The notes beneath the pieces are model-generated. The model saw nothing but the letters and a program-made list of their open reading frames with translations, did not search any database and was not told where the DNA came from. Below are positions 17,136 through 27,012 of a stretch of DNA of 64,000 nucleotides, piece by piece. A program made the translations under genes and the position numbers. The stretch comes from Maribacter sp044594925. GTDB taxonomy: Bacteria; Bacteroidota; Bacteroidia; Flavobacteriales; Flavobacteriaceae. Where the stretch lies: positions 2,728,001-2,792,000 of the forward strand of contig NZ_CP138991.1 in assembly GCF_044594925.1 (NCBI RefSeq). The letters are read 5' to 3'. Positions within the stretch are counted from its first letter, which is position 1; each line of letters opens with the position of its first letter.

Positions 17136-18656
17136 ATGGAATATTTCATTAATTGTAATACTTCTACTCTTGCTGCCTACAATGCTCCCTTAGACCAACT
17201 AAGAGCATCGCATTTGTATAGAAGATTAGGATTCAGTGCATCCGTGGATACTATAAACCAAGCAGTAGGTCAAAACGCAGGTACGCTTGTTGACACCTTG
17301 GTGGACGAAGCCATTAATATGGCTCCCCTACCCGCTCCCGCTTGGGCAGACTGGACCAATGCAAACTATCCCGAAGACGACGATGCCCGCAGGCAGCTAC
17401 GAAACCAACAGCGAACAGAATTTGGACTGGCCTATGCGAATGGCATGTTGAACAATAATCTTAGAGATCGTTTAAGTTTCTTTTGGAGTAATCATTTTGT
17501 GACAGAACTAGATGTATACGATTGTAATTCTTTCCTATATTACTATATTAATTGTTTGCAACGAAACGCCATCGGTAATTTTAAAACGTTTACTAGTGAA
17601 ATTGGTCTTACTAGCGCCATGCTATACTATTTAGACGGTGTTTTTAACAATGGTAACAATCCAAATGAAAACTATGCCCGTGAACTTTACGAGCTTTTCA
17701 CCTTAGGTGAAGGAAATGGTTATACAGAGGAAGATATTATAGAAACAGCAAAAGCCTTAACTGGTTATGTTGAACGTGGAGAAGTTGGTTGTTCTCAAGT
17801 GACTTTCAGGGCAGATCGTCACGATGCGGGACCGAAAACGATTTTAGGGCAGACAGGGAACTGGGGATACGATGATGTTATCAACATTCTTTTTGAACAA
17901 CGGGCAGGAAGTATTGCAAGATTTGTTTGTACAAAATTGTATGAATTCTTTGTACATCCTGATAGTAAAAGAGATGAATACAATCCAGGAAGTACTTATC
18001 CAGCAGGTCACCCACAGGGTATCATCAATGAGCTTGCAGATACCTTTGTAACCAATGACTTTGAACTAGCACCTGTACTAAGACAGCTTTTTAGAAGCGA
18101 ACACTTTTTTGACGATGAAGCTATTGGAGTTATCATCAAGAGTCCGTTCGATTTCTATTTCAATACCTTAAAAGAAACAAGCTTTGCCTATACGGACGCT
18201 ACAGTCCTTGAAATGGCAAACTATAGCAGACTACTAAGCCAAGAATTATTTGACCCAGTGGACGTTGCCGGTTGGCAAAGAGACCGTTCATGGATCAATA
18301 CCAATTTCATTATTGGCCGTTGGTTAACCATTGAAAGTATGCTCGAGGCTTTTTACCAAGCTGATAACGAACAATTCAGATCATTAGGATTGGCCATATC
18401 CGGCGGTGTTGGTTTAACCAGCAATAATCCAGATGAAGTTTCTAGACTTATAGTTGATTTTATGCTCCCCAAAGGTCTTTTAGACGAGGGTGAATATCAA
18501 AAAGCCTACGCCATTTTCAGAAGTGATGTAGAAGATGTTTATTATGAGGGCGGAAATCAAGAATCATGGACCTTGGCTACATGGCCAGCAGCTCCATTCC
18601 AAGTCTACTTGTTACTACAGTATTTAGCAAGACAACCTGAATTTCAATTAAAATAA
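17136..18656 (+). CDS. DUF1800 family protein
   Basis: 506 residues, close to the family norm. Characteristic motifs: HLYRRLGFSAS at the start, then RDRLSFFWSNHFVT, NPNENYARELYELFTLG, YTEEDIIETAKALTG, HDAGPKTILGQ, and a late DPVDVAGWQ. The family is encoded beside DUF1501 genes in many Bacteroidota and Planctomycetota; the biochemical role is not established. No classical signal peptide is seen at the chosen start, and no better upstream start was found. It is 11 bases upstream of the DUF1501 gene, so the two form an operon and are likely to work as a pair. Confidence 0.88.
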   Translation: MEYFINCNTSTLAAYNAPLDQLRASHLYRRLGFSASVDTINQAVGQNAGTLVDTLVDEAINMAPLPAPAWADWTNANYPEDDDARRQLRNQQRTEFGLAYANGMLNNNLRDRLSFFWSNHFVTELDVYDCNSFLYYYINCLQRNAIGNFKTFTSEIGLTSAMLYYLDGVFNNGNNPNENYARELYELFTLGEGNGYTEEDIIETAKALTGYVERGEVGCSQVTFRADRHDAGPKTILGQTGNWGYDDVINILFEQRAGSIARFVCTKLYEFFVHPDSKRDEYNPGSTYPAGHPQGIINELADTFVTNDFELAPVLRQLFRSEHFFDDEAIGVIIKSPFDFYFNTLKETSFAYTDATVLEMANYSRLLSQELFDPVDVAGWQRDRSWINTNFIIGRWLTIESMLEAFYQADNEQFRSLGLAISGGVGLTSNNPDEVSRLIVDFMLPKGLLDEGEYQKAYAIFRSDVEDVYYEGGNQESWTLATWPAAPFQVYLLLQYLARQPEFQLK

Positions 18657-18667
18657 CACCTACTACT

Positions 18668-20377
18668 ATGTGCGATATAAATCACAATTCTCCTCATAAA
18701 GGCTTAGAACACGATGGCCATGATCACGAACACCAATATTGGAGCCGACGTTCCTTTTTGCAAGCATTGGGTATAGCCGGTTCCGGTTCTATGATGCTAG
18801 GCGCCAATATGCTTACGGCCTCTGCCCCATCTGCCCTATCGGCAGGTATCGCAGCCGCAGAAACAGATAATATTTTAATACTCATTAGACTTTCCGGTGG
18901 TAATGACGGGCTAAGTACTGTTATCCCAATAGAACAATACGATGCCTATGCCAACGCAAGACCTAACATTTACATTCCAGAAAGTAAAGTGCTAAAACTC
19001 ACTGATGAATTCGGAGTCCCTTCCTACATGAGCGCTTTGGAACCCATGTGGGGCGAAGGCCAGTTTAAGGCCGTTCACGGCGTTGGTTATGAAGGTCAGA
19101 GTCTTTCCCATTTCACAGGGTCCGATATTTTTGCGAATACCGATTTAGCCACAACAGGTTTCAGTGGTTTGAACACTGGTTGGATGGGTAGACATTTCGA
19201 AAACATATATCCGGATTATTTGGTTAATCCGCCAGCAGCACCAGCAGCTATTCAGATAGGGCAATTCGGTAGCTTGGTATTCCAAGGAGAAGAGACCAAC
19301 TACGCGTTTGTAACCTCCAATATTAATCAATTAGAAGAGATTGCCGAGTCTGGAGTAGTTTACGGACTGGACGATTCCTTGTTCAACGATTGTATGTACG
19401 GCGATCAACTTAAGTTTTTAAGAGGTGTTGCCAATACAACGTATGAATATTCTGGCCTGATTCATGAAGCATACGAAAGAGGTGAAGCTCTTGGCTGTGG
19501 TATAGAGTATCAAGATAACAGTTTTGCCAGACAGTTATCGGTCATTTCAAAACTGATTAAAGGAAATTTAGGCACTAAAGTATATATGATTTCGATGGGT
19601 GGTTTTGATACTCATGGCAATCAACCTTTAGCGCATGAAAGATTAATGTCTAACCTTTCCATAGCTATCAATAGTTTTTACGAAGATTTAGCCTGTACCC
19701 AACAAGACGATAAAGTACTGAGCATGACTTTCTCCGAATTTGGTCGCAGGATATTTGAAAATGGCTCTAATGGTACAGATCACGGAAAGGCTGCTCCAAC
19801 CTTATTTTTTGGTTCAGGACTTAACGGAAGTGCCTTCGTAGGAGATCATCCTACTTTAGAAGACCCGGACGGTAGAGGAAATCTAGAATATACGATGGAT
19901 TTTAGGGATTTGTACGCTACTGTTCTGGCAGAATGGCTTTGTGTTGATATTCCATTGGTAGAACAACATTTATTGAACCATACCTATGCACCAGTTAACC
20001 TAGGATTTAATTGTAGTGGAGTAGATTTCCCGGATATTGTTTATAACGATGATCCCGTAACGCCCCCTACTCCTCCAGCAGAGGAACCAGAAGTGGGTAG
20101 CGAGGAAATAGCAACCACTATAGTTCATAAACCCTTTTATCCTTCTGAAGGAGCGCCACATATTTATTTAGAAATGCCTTTTACCGCACAGGTAGATATT
20201 CAATTATATAATATTCTTGGACAACACGTAGGAACAGTCTTTAACGAGATGATGCTAGAGGGATCCACAGAAATTAACATACGAGAGCGCATGCCCAAGC
20301 AACTATCAACTGGTAAGTACATTTATCGTATAAGTGTACAGAATCAAAAGATGAGTAAATCAGTTATGGTCGCTTAA
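18668..20377 (+). CDS. DUF1501 family protein with Tat-like signal and T9SS sorting tail
   Basis: 569 residues. The start is histidine-rich (HNSPHKGLEHDGHDHEHQ, residues 6-23). It is followed by a twin-arginine-type signal, SRRSFLQALGIAGSG (26-40), and a hydrophobic stretch with small residues. The DUF1501 core covers about 60-450 (LIRLSGGNDGLSTVIP, SHFTGSDIF, MGGFDTHGNQ, FSEFGRRIFENGSNGTDHGKA), related to alkaline-phosphatase-like sulfatase folds. A proline-rich linker (DDPVTPPTPPAEEPE) leads to a C-terminal beta domain of about 85 residues (QLYNILGQHVGTVF, STGKYIYRI) typical of T9SS type A sorting domains. The combination implies export, then cell-surface delivery. Operon with the DUF1800 gene. 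Confidence 0.9.
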   Translation: MCDINHNSPHKGLEHDGHDHEHQYWSRRSFLQALGIAGSGSMMLGANMLTASAPSALSAGIAAAETDNILILIRLSGGNDGLSTVIPIEQYDAYANARPNIYIPESKVLKLTDEFGVPSYMSALEPMWGEGQFKAVHGVGYEGQSLSHFTGSDIFANTDLATTGFSGLNTGWMGRHFENIYPDYLVNPPAAPAAIQIGQFGSLVFQGEETNYAFVTSNINQLEEIAESGVVYGLDDSLFNDCMYGDQLKFLRGVANTTYEYSGLIHEAYERGEALGCGIEYQDNSFARQLSVISKLIKGNLGTKVYMISMGGFDTHGNQPLAHERLMSNLSIAINSFYEDLACTQQDDKVLSMTFSEFGRRIFENGSNGTDHGKAAPTLFFGSGLNGSAFVGDHPTLEDPDGRGNLEYTMDFRDLYATVLAEWLCVDIPLVEQHLLNHTYAPVNLGFNCSGVDFPDIVYNDDPVTPPTPPAEEPEVGSEEIATTIVHKPFYPSEGAPHIYLEMPFTAQVDIQLYNILGQHVGTVFNEMMLEGSTEINIRERMPKQLSTGKYIYRISVQNQKMSKSVMVA

Positions 20378-20401
20378 TCTGTTTCCCCACTATGCAACTT
20401 G

Positions 20402-20441
20402 ACCTTCGGTAGTATTTTTACGAACCGAAGGTTTCTCTTTT
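20402..20441 (+). terminator. Hairpin terminator after the DUF1501 gene
   Basis: ACCTTCGGT (20402-20410) and ACCGAAGGT (20424-20432), a perfect nine-base inverted repeat with a 13-base loop, followed by a T-rich tail. It closes the DUF1800/DUF1501 operon. Confidence 0.8.
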
Positions 20442-20528
20442 ATACCCTTACCACTATTTTATATTTCCATAAAGGAAGCACACCTACATTGATGCCTTAC
20501 ATCATACAAGTTCTTACAACAATTTCAG

Positions 20529-20536
20529 TATTTTTG
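20529..20536 (+). promoter_or_regulatory. -7 box for metG
   Basis: TATTTTTG, a perfect TAnnTTTG, 17 bases before ATG 20554. An ATG at 20549 is in another frame and stops after five codons, so it is not the start. Confidence 0.5.
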
Positions 20537-20553
20537 TGGCTTAATAAAATGAA

Positions 20554-22671
20554 ATGTCCACACTAGAGTCACCCAAAAGATATACAATTACAGCTGCCCT
20601 TCCGTATACTAACGGACCCATACATATAGGTCACCTAGCGGGTGTTTATGTACCAGCGGACATATATACTCGATATTTAAGAATTACAGGAAAAGACGTT
20701 GCCTTTATTTGTGGTAGTGATGAGCATGGTGTAGCCATATCCATGAAGGCAAAAAAGGAGGGTATTACCCCACAGGAAGTAGTAGATAAATATCATGCCA
20801 TTATTAAACAGTCTTTCGCAGATTTTGGGATAACCTTTGATAATTATTCAAGAACATCGGCACCAATACATCACGAAACAGCTTCCAGTTTTTTTAAAAA
20901 ACTTTACGAGCAAGGAGATTTTATTGAGGAAACTACCGCGCAATTATATGATGATGAGGCCAAGCAATTTTTAGCAGATCGTTTTGTAACGGGAACATGT
21001 CCTAAATGTGGAAATGAAGAAGCTTATGGCGATCAGTGCGAAAATTGTGGTTCTACATTAAATGCAACAGATTTAATTCATCCAAAATCAACCATAACAG
21101 GGACCGTTCCTACAACTAAGGAAACTACACATTGGTTTTTACCTTTGGATAAGCATGAAGATTTTCTAAGAAAATGGATATTGGAGGGACACAAGAGCGA
21201 TTGGAAACCTAATGTTTATGGGCAATGTAAGTCATGGATAGATGGCGGACTAGAACCAAGAGCGGTAACAAGGGATTTGGACTGGGGTATTCCCGTACCA
21301 GTAAAAGGTGGAGAAGGCAAAGTACTTTATGTTTGGTTCGACGCCCCTATAGGATATATTTCCTCTACTAAAGAATGGGCGGCGAGAGAAGGAAAAGAAT
21401 GGGAACCCTATTGGAAAGAAAAAGACACCAAACTGTTACATTTTATCGGTAAAGACAATATTGTTTTTCACTGTATCATTTTCCCTGCTATTTTAAAGGC
21501 GCATGGTGATTATATTCTTCCGGATAATGTTCCGGCGAATGAATTTTTAAATCTGGAAGGCAATAAATTATCCACCTCCAAAAACTGGGCCGTTTGGCTA
21601 CACGAATACTTAGTTGACTTTCCGGAAATGCAAGATGTACTGCGCTACACCTTAACGGCAAACGCTCCAGAAACCAAGGATAACGATTTTACTTGGAAAG
21701 ATTTCCAAGCTCGCAACAACAATGAGCTTGTAGCCATATTCGGCAACTTTATAAATCGTGTAGCCGTCCTAACGCATAAGTACTATAACGGAGAAGTACC
21801 CACTCCTGGGCATTTTACGGAAATTGATTCGGAAACGCTAGAACAGCTCCGCAAATACCCCGAAATTATATCCAGTTCTCTAGAACGGTATCGTTTTAGG
21901 GAAGCGGGACAGGAGCTTATGAACTTAGCCCGCTTGGGAAATAAATACTTAGCAGACGAGGAACCATGGAAAGTCATAAAGCAAGATGAGGAAAGGGTAA
22001 AGACCATTATGTTCGTAGCACTACAGATCGCTACAGGTTTAGCCATTTTAAGTGAACCTTTTTTACCATTTACCTCAACTAAGCTCAAAAATATCTTAAA
22101 TATCAGTTCAAGTGATTCGCCTTCAGGTAATAGTATAGAGAACCTTTGGAACGATGTGACTGAAAAAGAAACCTTACTACCTTCAGGTTACATTCTAAAT
22201 AAAAGCGAATTGTTATTCCGTAAAATCGAGGACAAGGAAATACAAGCTCAGTTAGATAAACTGGAAGCGACAAAAAAAGCTAATACTTCGTCTGCGCTCA
22301 GCACAGGCTCCAACGCTAACAAAGAACTTATGCCACAAAAAGACACCATTAACTTTGATGATTTCTCCAAATTGGATATGCGTGTGGGCACAATTATCGA
22401 GGCAGAAAAAATGGCCAAAACCAAAAAACTACTTGTCCTAAAGGTAGATACCGGTTTGGATGTGCGCACTATAGTCTCTGGTATTGCAGAAAGTTTTACA
22501 CCTGAAGAAATTATAGGTAAAAAAGTAACCGTCCTGCTAAATTTAGCTCCTCGCGCTTTACGAGGTGTAGAAAGTGAAGGTATGATCCTAATGACAGAGA
22601 ATACAGAGGGAAAACTAGTATTTGTAAATCCTGATGAGGAAGGTGTAGATAATGGAGAAGGGATAAGTTAA
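20554..22671 (+). CDS. metG: Methionyl-tRNA synthetase with C-terminal tRNA-binding domain
   Basis: 705 residues. Charges methionine onto tRNA. Seen: the class I HIGH motif within PIHIGHLAGVYVPA (residues 21-34), a zinc knuckle with CPKCGNEEAYGDQCENC (about residues 150-166), the KMSKS-type loop as NKLSTSKNW, an anticodon-binding helical domain, and a C-terminal EMAPII/Trbp111-like tRNA-binding domain from about residue 605 (FDDFSKLDMRVGTIIEAE, ending in VNLAPRALRGVESEG-like sequence). This two-part form is normal for Bacteroidota. Independent transcription unit. Confidence 0.98.
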   Translation: MSTLESPKRYTITAALPYTNGPIHIGHLAGVYVPADIYTRYLRITGKDVAFICGSDEHGVAISMKAKKEGITPQEVVDKYHAIIKQSFADFGITFDNYSRTSAPIHHETASSFFKKLYEQGDFIEETTAQLYDDEAKQFLADRFVTGTCPKCGNEEAYGDQCENCGSTLNATDLIHPKSTITGTVPTTKETTHWFLPLDKHEDFLRKWILEGHKSDWKPNVYGQCKSWIDGGLEPRAVTRDLDWGIPVPVKGGEGKVLYVWFDAPIGYISSTKEWAAREGKEWEPYWKEKDTKLLHFIGKDNIVFHCIIFPAILKAHGDYILPDNVPANEFLNLEGNKLSTSKNWAVWLHEYLVDFPEMQDVLRYTLTANAPETKDNDFTWKDFQARNNNELVAIFGNFINRVAVLTHKYYNGEVPTPGHFTEIDSETLEQLRKYPEIISSSLERYRFREAGQELMNLARLGNKYLADEEPWKVIKQDEERVKTIMFVALQIATGLAILSEPFLPFTSTKLKNILNISSSDSPSGNSIENLWNDVTEKETLLPSGYILNKSELLFRKIEDKEIQAQLDKLEATKKANTSSALSTGSNANKELMPQKDTINFDDFSKLDMRVGTIIEAEKMAKTKKLLVLKVDTGLDVRTIVSGIAESFTPEEIIGKKVTVLLNLAPRALRGVESEGMILMTENTEGKLVFVNPDEEGVDNGEGIS

Positions 22672-22897
22672 TCGCATCATTTTTGTTACCAACCAAGACT
22701 ATATCCATCCTATTTCAAATAAGATGAACAATAGGAGTATTAATTTTCAATATTCCTTAAACTATACCAAAATGCCAATAGCCTAAAGCATTTATTATTG
22801 TACAAATCATTTTGTATATTGTTAATCGATTTTTCCCCAAATTCTCCATTTACGAGGTATTGCTAACAATGCGTAGTATTTCTTCAAATCATCTTAA

Positions 22898-24847
22898 ATG
22901 AAAAGCAACACAAAGAGCTCTAAAATATCGCAGGCCTTTATGGGCTATGCTCCTATGGACCGTAATTGGGAATATGAGGACTTACCTCAAAACTTCAATT
23001 CGCTTACGGACATTATGTCCCAAGGATTAGCACGGTGTCAAATTATTTGTGATGAAAATAACGTTCCTGTTGATTATCTTATTTTGGAGGTTAATCCTGC
23101 CTTTGAGAGACATACCGGTATTAAAAGAGAACATGCGATAGGGAAGACAATATATCAAATTGACCCAAATGCCGAAAAATCTTGGATAGACACCTATGGC
23201 CAGGTTGCATTAACGCAAGTTCCCGAAACTATTGAAGGTTATAATAAGTTTACGAATCGCTATTACAGTTCAACAGCATACTCCGATAAAAAAGGAGAAT
23301 TTATGATGCTTTTTGAAGATATAACAGAACGCATTAAGTTAGAAGAAGCTAATAGACTTATTAAGAAAAGTGAGAAGCTAAAGTTTGATGTACTGAATAA
23401 TCTCCGAGAAGGTTTTCAATATTGTAAAATACTTTACAACCACGAAAATAAACCCTACGACTTTAAGATATTAGAGGTAAATAAAGTTTACGAAGAACAA
23501 ACTAAGTTAAAAGCAAAAGACGTTATTGGGAAAACCATGTTACAAGCTTTTCCAGATTTAGACCCCTCTTGGATGTCTACTTTTATAAAGGTAGCTCTAA
23601 CGGGAGATCCCAATGTCTCTATTTACTATAACGACTACAACAACAGATATTACGAGATTTCCTCATTTTGTCCTAAACCAGGTGAACTTGCATTTTTTGC
23701 AAAAGATATAACGACCAAGGAACAAGAGCGCAGAAATCTGGAGAAAGCTTATAAAAATGTAGAGGAAAGCGAAAAACTAAAATCAGCCTTTCTCGCAAAT
23801 ATGTCCCATGAGATTAGAACGCCACTTAACGCTATTCTAGGGTTCTCTGAACTACTTAGCGATAAAACCTTAAAGGATGAAGACCATAATAGGTGCCTAG
23901 AACACATAAAAAACTCTGGAAACAAATTATTGACCATTATTTCCGATATTCTTGATATTTCAAAATTAGAATCCCAACAACAAAAACTAAACTACACAAC
24001 TAAAAATTTAAATAAGCTTATTGATAGCCTAAAGGAGCAATTTGAAATTATCAATCAAGATAAGAACATCAAACTTATAACTTCAAAAGCTTTAGAAAAC
24101 AACATGAGCTATATAAGTACAGATGCAACAAGGTTAGAGCAAATATTATCCAACTTAATAGAAAATGCGTACAAGTATGCACATTCTGCATCAATTAAAT
24201 TTGGATACCGTGTAAATCAAGAATATTTAGAGTTCTATGTGTCCGATTCGGGAAAGGGTATAGACCCTAATAATCAAAAGGTGATTTTTGAGCGATTTAG
24301 ACAGGTTAGCAATGCTAATGAAATAACATATGGTAGTGGTTTGGGCATACCCATCGCTGCGGGGTTTGTAAAGCTTTTCGGTGGTGACATATGGTTAGAT
24401 TCTGCGCTAGGAATGGGAAGCAGCTTCCATTTTAAAATACCTTATTTACCGATTTTAAAGGAACATCCAACACATGAGAAATATACCATTCTAATAGCCG
24501 AGGACGAAGAAGCTAATTTTTTTCTTTTAGAAATGTGGCTCTCCGAATTTTGTGAGATTCTTCATGCCAATAATGGAGAAGAGGCCGTTAGTATTTTTCT
24601 TGAATACACGACTGTAGATTTAATACTCATGGATATTAAAATGCCAGTTCTAGATGGCATTTCGGCAACAAAAGAAATTAGAACACATAATAATCATATT
24701 CCAATTATTGCTCAAAGCGCTTTTGTCATGCAAGAAGAAACAGCGCAAATACTTGCTGCAGGATGCAATGAAATACTATCTAAACCAATTGGCAAACAAA
24801 AAATTCAAGAAGTATTGAACAAGTACCTTCCTGAACTTAAATTTTAA
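22898..24847 (+). CDS. Hybrid histidine kinase (PAS-PAS-HisKA-HATPase-receiver)
   Basis: 649 residues with no transmembrane segments, so a cytoplasmic sensor. Two PAS-like domains are seen: residues about 40-150 (LARCQIICDENNVPVDYLI with GKTIYQIDP) and 165-280 (FQYCKILYNHENKPYDFKI with GKTMLQAFP). The dimerisation helix has FLANMSHEIRTPLNAILG with the phosphorylated H304. The ATP-binding domain has NLIENAYKYA, DSGKGID and GSGLGIPIA. The C-terminal receiver has the acidic pair in LIAEDEEAN and the phospho-acceptor D579 in LILMDIKMPVLDG. No output domain or separate regulator is next to it. The ligand is unknown; the tandem PAS domains look like a recent duplication with shared DYLI/DFKI-LEVNP and GKT pattern. 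Confidence 0.93.
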   Translation: MKSNTKSSKISQAFMGYAPMDRNWEYEDLPQNFNSLTDIMSQGLARCQIICDENNVPVDYLILEVNPAFERHTGIKREHAIGKTIYQIDPNAEKSWIDTYGQVALTQVPETIEGYNKFTNRYYSSTAYSDKKGEFMMLFEDITERIKLEEANRLIKKSEKLKFDVLNNLREGFQYCKILYNHENKPYDFKILEVNKVYEEQTKLKAKDVIGKTMLQAFPDLDPSWMSTFIKVALTGDPNVSIYYNDYNNRYYEISSFCPKPGELAFFAKDITTKEQERRNLEKAYKNVEESEKLKSAFLANMSHEIRTPLNAILGFSELLSDKTLKDEDHNRCLEHIKNSGNKLLTIISDILDISKLESQQQKLNYTTKNLNKLIDSLKEQFEIINQDKNIKLITSKALENNMSYISTDATRLEQILSNLIENAYKYAHSASIKFGYRVNQEYLEFYVSDSGKGIDPNNQKVIFERFRQVSNANEITYGSGLGIPIAAGFVKLFGGDIWLDSALGMGSSFHFKIPYLPILKEHPTHEKYTILIAEDEEANFFLLEMWLSEFCEILHANNGEEAVSIFLEYTTVDLILMDIKMPVLDGISATKEIRTHNNHIPIIAQSAFVMQEETAQILAAGCNEILSKPIGKQKIQEVLNKYLPELKF

Positions 24848-24879
24848 TACAAGCCAAAAAGTTATCCAACCCATACCTA

Positions 24880-27012
24880 ATGCAAATAATACCCTACATA
24901 TTAAAGTATACCCAATTACCAGAAAAATCAATTTTAAATACTGTAGCACTTCTTAACGAGGATTGTACGGTACCTTTTATCTCCAGATACCGAAAAGAAC
25001 GTACCGGAAACTTAGATGAAGTTCAGATTACGGCTATTGTAGAGTTGAAGGAGCAGTTTGAAGCTTTGGTGAAACGCAAAAAAGCAATTATTAAAGCGGT
25101 GGAGGAACAGGGCCTTCTATCGACAGAACTGAAAACTAAATTTGAATCCGCTACCGACTTAATTCAATTAGAGGATCTTTACCTTCCATTTAAAAAAAGC
25201 AAAAAGACCAAAGCGGAAGTAGCACGCAAGAACGGTCTGGAGCCCTTGGCCAAAATCATTATGGCACAACGTGCGGACGAATTAGATTATTTGGCAGGTA
25301 AATACCTAAGTGCAGAAGTACAAAACGAGGACGAAGCCTTAGAAGGAGCTCGCCACATTATAGCGGAATGGATTAACGAACGTAGCGATATCCGCAATCA
25401 AATACGCAGCCAATTAGAGCGTTTTGCGCAGATTACAACCAAAGTAATAGGAAAACAAAAAGACGGGGAAAAGGCACAGAAATACCGAGATTATTTCGAC
25501 TGGAGCGAATCCCTGAACCGGTGCCCCTCGCATCGGTTTTTGGCCATTTCTCGTGCGGCATCGGAAAAATTTGTTCGTATAAAAATTGAGATTGATGAGG
25601 AACGTACCTTACAGCGCATAGAACAACGTATCATTAAAAACCCCAATACAGCATGTGCTAAGCAAATTCAAATAGCTATTGCGGATGCCTTTAAAAGGCT
25701 ATTGTTCCCTTCATTGAGCAATGAGCTGTTAAAAAGTGCCAAAGAAAAAGCAGATGAGGATGCCATTGCTGTTTTTGCTAAAAATCTGCGTCAATTATTG
25801 TTGAGTGCACCATTAGGTGAGAAAAACATATTGGCTATAGACCCGGGCTTTCGTTCTGGCTGCAAAGTCGTGTGTTTAGATGCCCAAGGTAATTTAGTGC
25901 ATAACGAAACCCTGTATCCCCATGCGCCACAAAGCGACGTTACCGGAGCGATTAAAAAGTTGAGTTCCTTAGCAAACGCCTATAAAATAGAAGCTATTGC
26001 TATTGGTAATGGAACCGCCTCTAGAGAAACGGAGCGACTTATAAAAAAAGTGATTTTTAAAAATCCTGTAGAAGTTTATGTTGTTAGTGAGGCGGGAGCA
26101 TCTATTTATTCGGCATCCAAAATTGCCCGGGACGAATTTCCTAATTATGACGTTACCGTAAGGGGAGCGGTCTCTATTGGAAGACGCTTGGCGGACCCCT
26201 TGGCGGAATTGGTAAAGATAGATCCCAAGTCCATTGGTGTTGGGCAATACCAGCACGACGTTGACCAGACCAAATTAAAGACTTCCTTGGACCGTGTGGT
26301 GGAAAGTTGCGTAAATTCTGTGGGTGTAAATATCAATACGGCCAGCGTGCCCTTGCTAAGTTATGTAAGCGGTATTGGCTCTAAATTAGCAGAGAATATT
26401 GTGACCTATAGAAGTGAAAGCGGAGCCTTTTCATCACGGAACGAAATTAAGAATGTCGCGCGTTTGGGCGGAAAGGCTTTTGAACAGGGCGCAGGTTTCC
26501 TTCGTATAAAAGATGGGGAAAATCCATTGGACGATTCCGCCGTACACCCAGAACGTTATTCAGTAGTCCAGCAAATCGCAAAGGACAAAAAAACCAAGGT
26601 ACTTGACTTGGTCGGCAATAAAGTCTTGCTACAAGAAATAGATCTGAAAAATTACTGTACCGAAGACATAGGACTACCCACCCTAGAAGATATTCTAGAA
26701 GAACTGGAAAAGCCCGGACTGGATAGGCGTGAAAAAGCTAAAGTATTCACCTTTGACCAAAACATACGTGCTATAGAAGATCTTAGGGACGGGCAACTAC
26801 TCCCGGGTATCGTAAACAACATTACCAACTTTGGTTGTTTTATAGATATTGGTATAAAGGAAAGTGGGTTGATTCATGTCTCCAACCTATCGGATACTTT
26901 TGTAAAAGATGTGAATGCCCATGTACATTTGCACCAGCAGCTTATAGTAAAGGTTTTATCTGTTGATATTGCACGGAAACGAATTCAGTTGGCACTGCAT
27001 AAGAAAACTTAG
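24880..27012 (+). CDS. tex: Tex-family RNA-binding transcription accessory protein
   Basis: 710 residues, full length for Tex. Order seen: N-terminal helical region with VPFISRYRKERTGNLDE, the YqgF/RNase H-like fold (LAIDPGFRSGCKVVCLD and IAIGNGTASRETE), the helix-hairpin-helix part (YVSGIGSKLAENIV and NVARLGGKAFEQGAGFLRI), and a C-terminal S1 RNA-binding domain (LLPGIVNNITNFGCFIDIGIKESGLIH, split here at the obvious strands). Tex and its eukaryotic relative Spt6 act in transcription and RNA metabolism. It starts 32 bases after the histidine kinase stop, so the two may share a transcript. Its final four bases overlap the convergent tRNA modification gene. Confidence 0.94.
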   Translation: MQIIPYILKYTQLPEKSILNTVALLNEDCTVPFISRYRKERTGNLDEVQITAIVELKEQFEALVKRKKAIIKAVEEQGLLSTELKTKFESATDLIQLEDLYLPFKKSKKTKAEVARKNGLEPLAKIIMAQRADELDYLAGKYLSAEVQNEDEALEGARHIIAEWINERSDIRNQIRSQLERFAQITTKVIGKQKDGEKAQKYRDYFDWSESLNRCPSHRFLAISRAASEKFVRIKIEIDEERTLQRIEQRIIKNPNTACAKQIQIAIADAFKRLLFPSLSNELLKSAKEKADEDAIAVFAKNLRQLLLSAPLGEKNILAIDPGFRSGCKVVCLDAQGNLVHNETLYPHAPQSDVTGAIKKLSSLANAYKIEAIAIGNGTASRETERLIKKVIFKNPVEVYVVSEAGASIYSASKIARDEFPNYDVTVRGAVSIGRRLADPLAELVKIDPKSIGVGQYQHDVDQTKLKTSLDRVVESCVNSVGVNINTASVPLLSYVSGIGSKLAENIVTYRSESGAFSSRNEIKNVARLGGKAFEQGAGFLRIKDGENPLDDSAVHPERYSVVQQIAKDKKTKVLDLVGNKVLLQEIDLKNYCTEDIGLPTLEDILEELEKPGLDRREKAKVFTFDQNIRAIEDLRDGQLLPGIVNNITNFGCFIDIGIKESGLIHVSNLSDTFVKDVNAHVHLHQQLIVKVLSVDIARKRIQLALHKKT

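Noticed and set aside
22732..22758. Hairpin after metG as a terminator
   Set aside because: AGGAGTATT/AATATTCCT has one wobble pair and an AT-rich stem with no T run; too weak to call.
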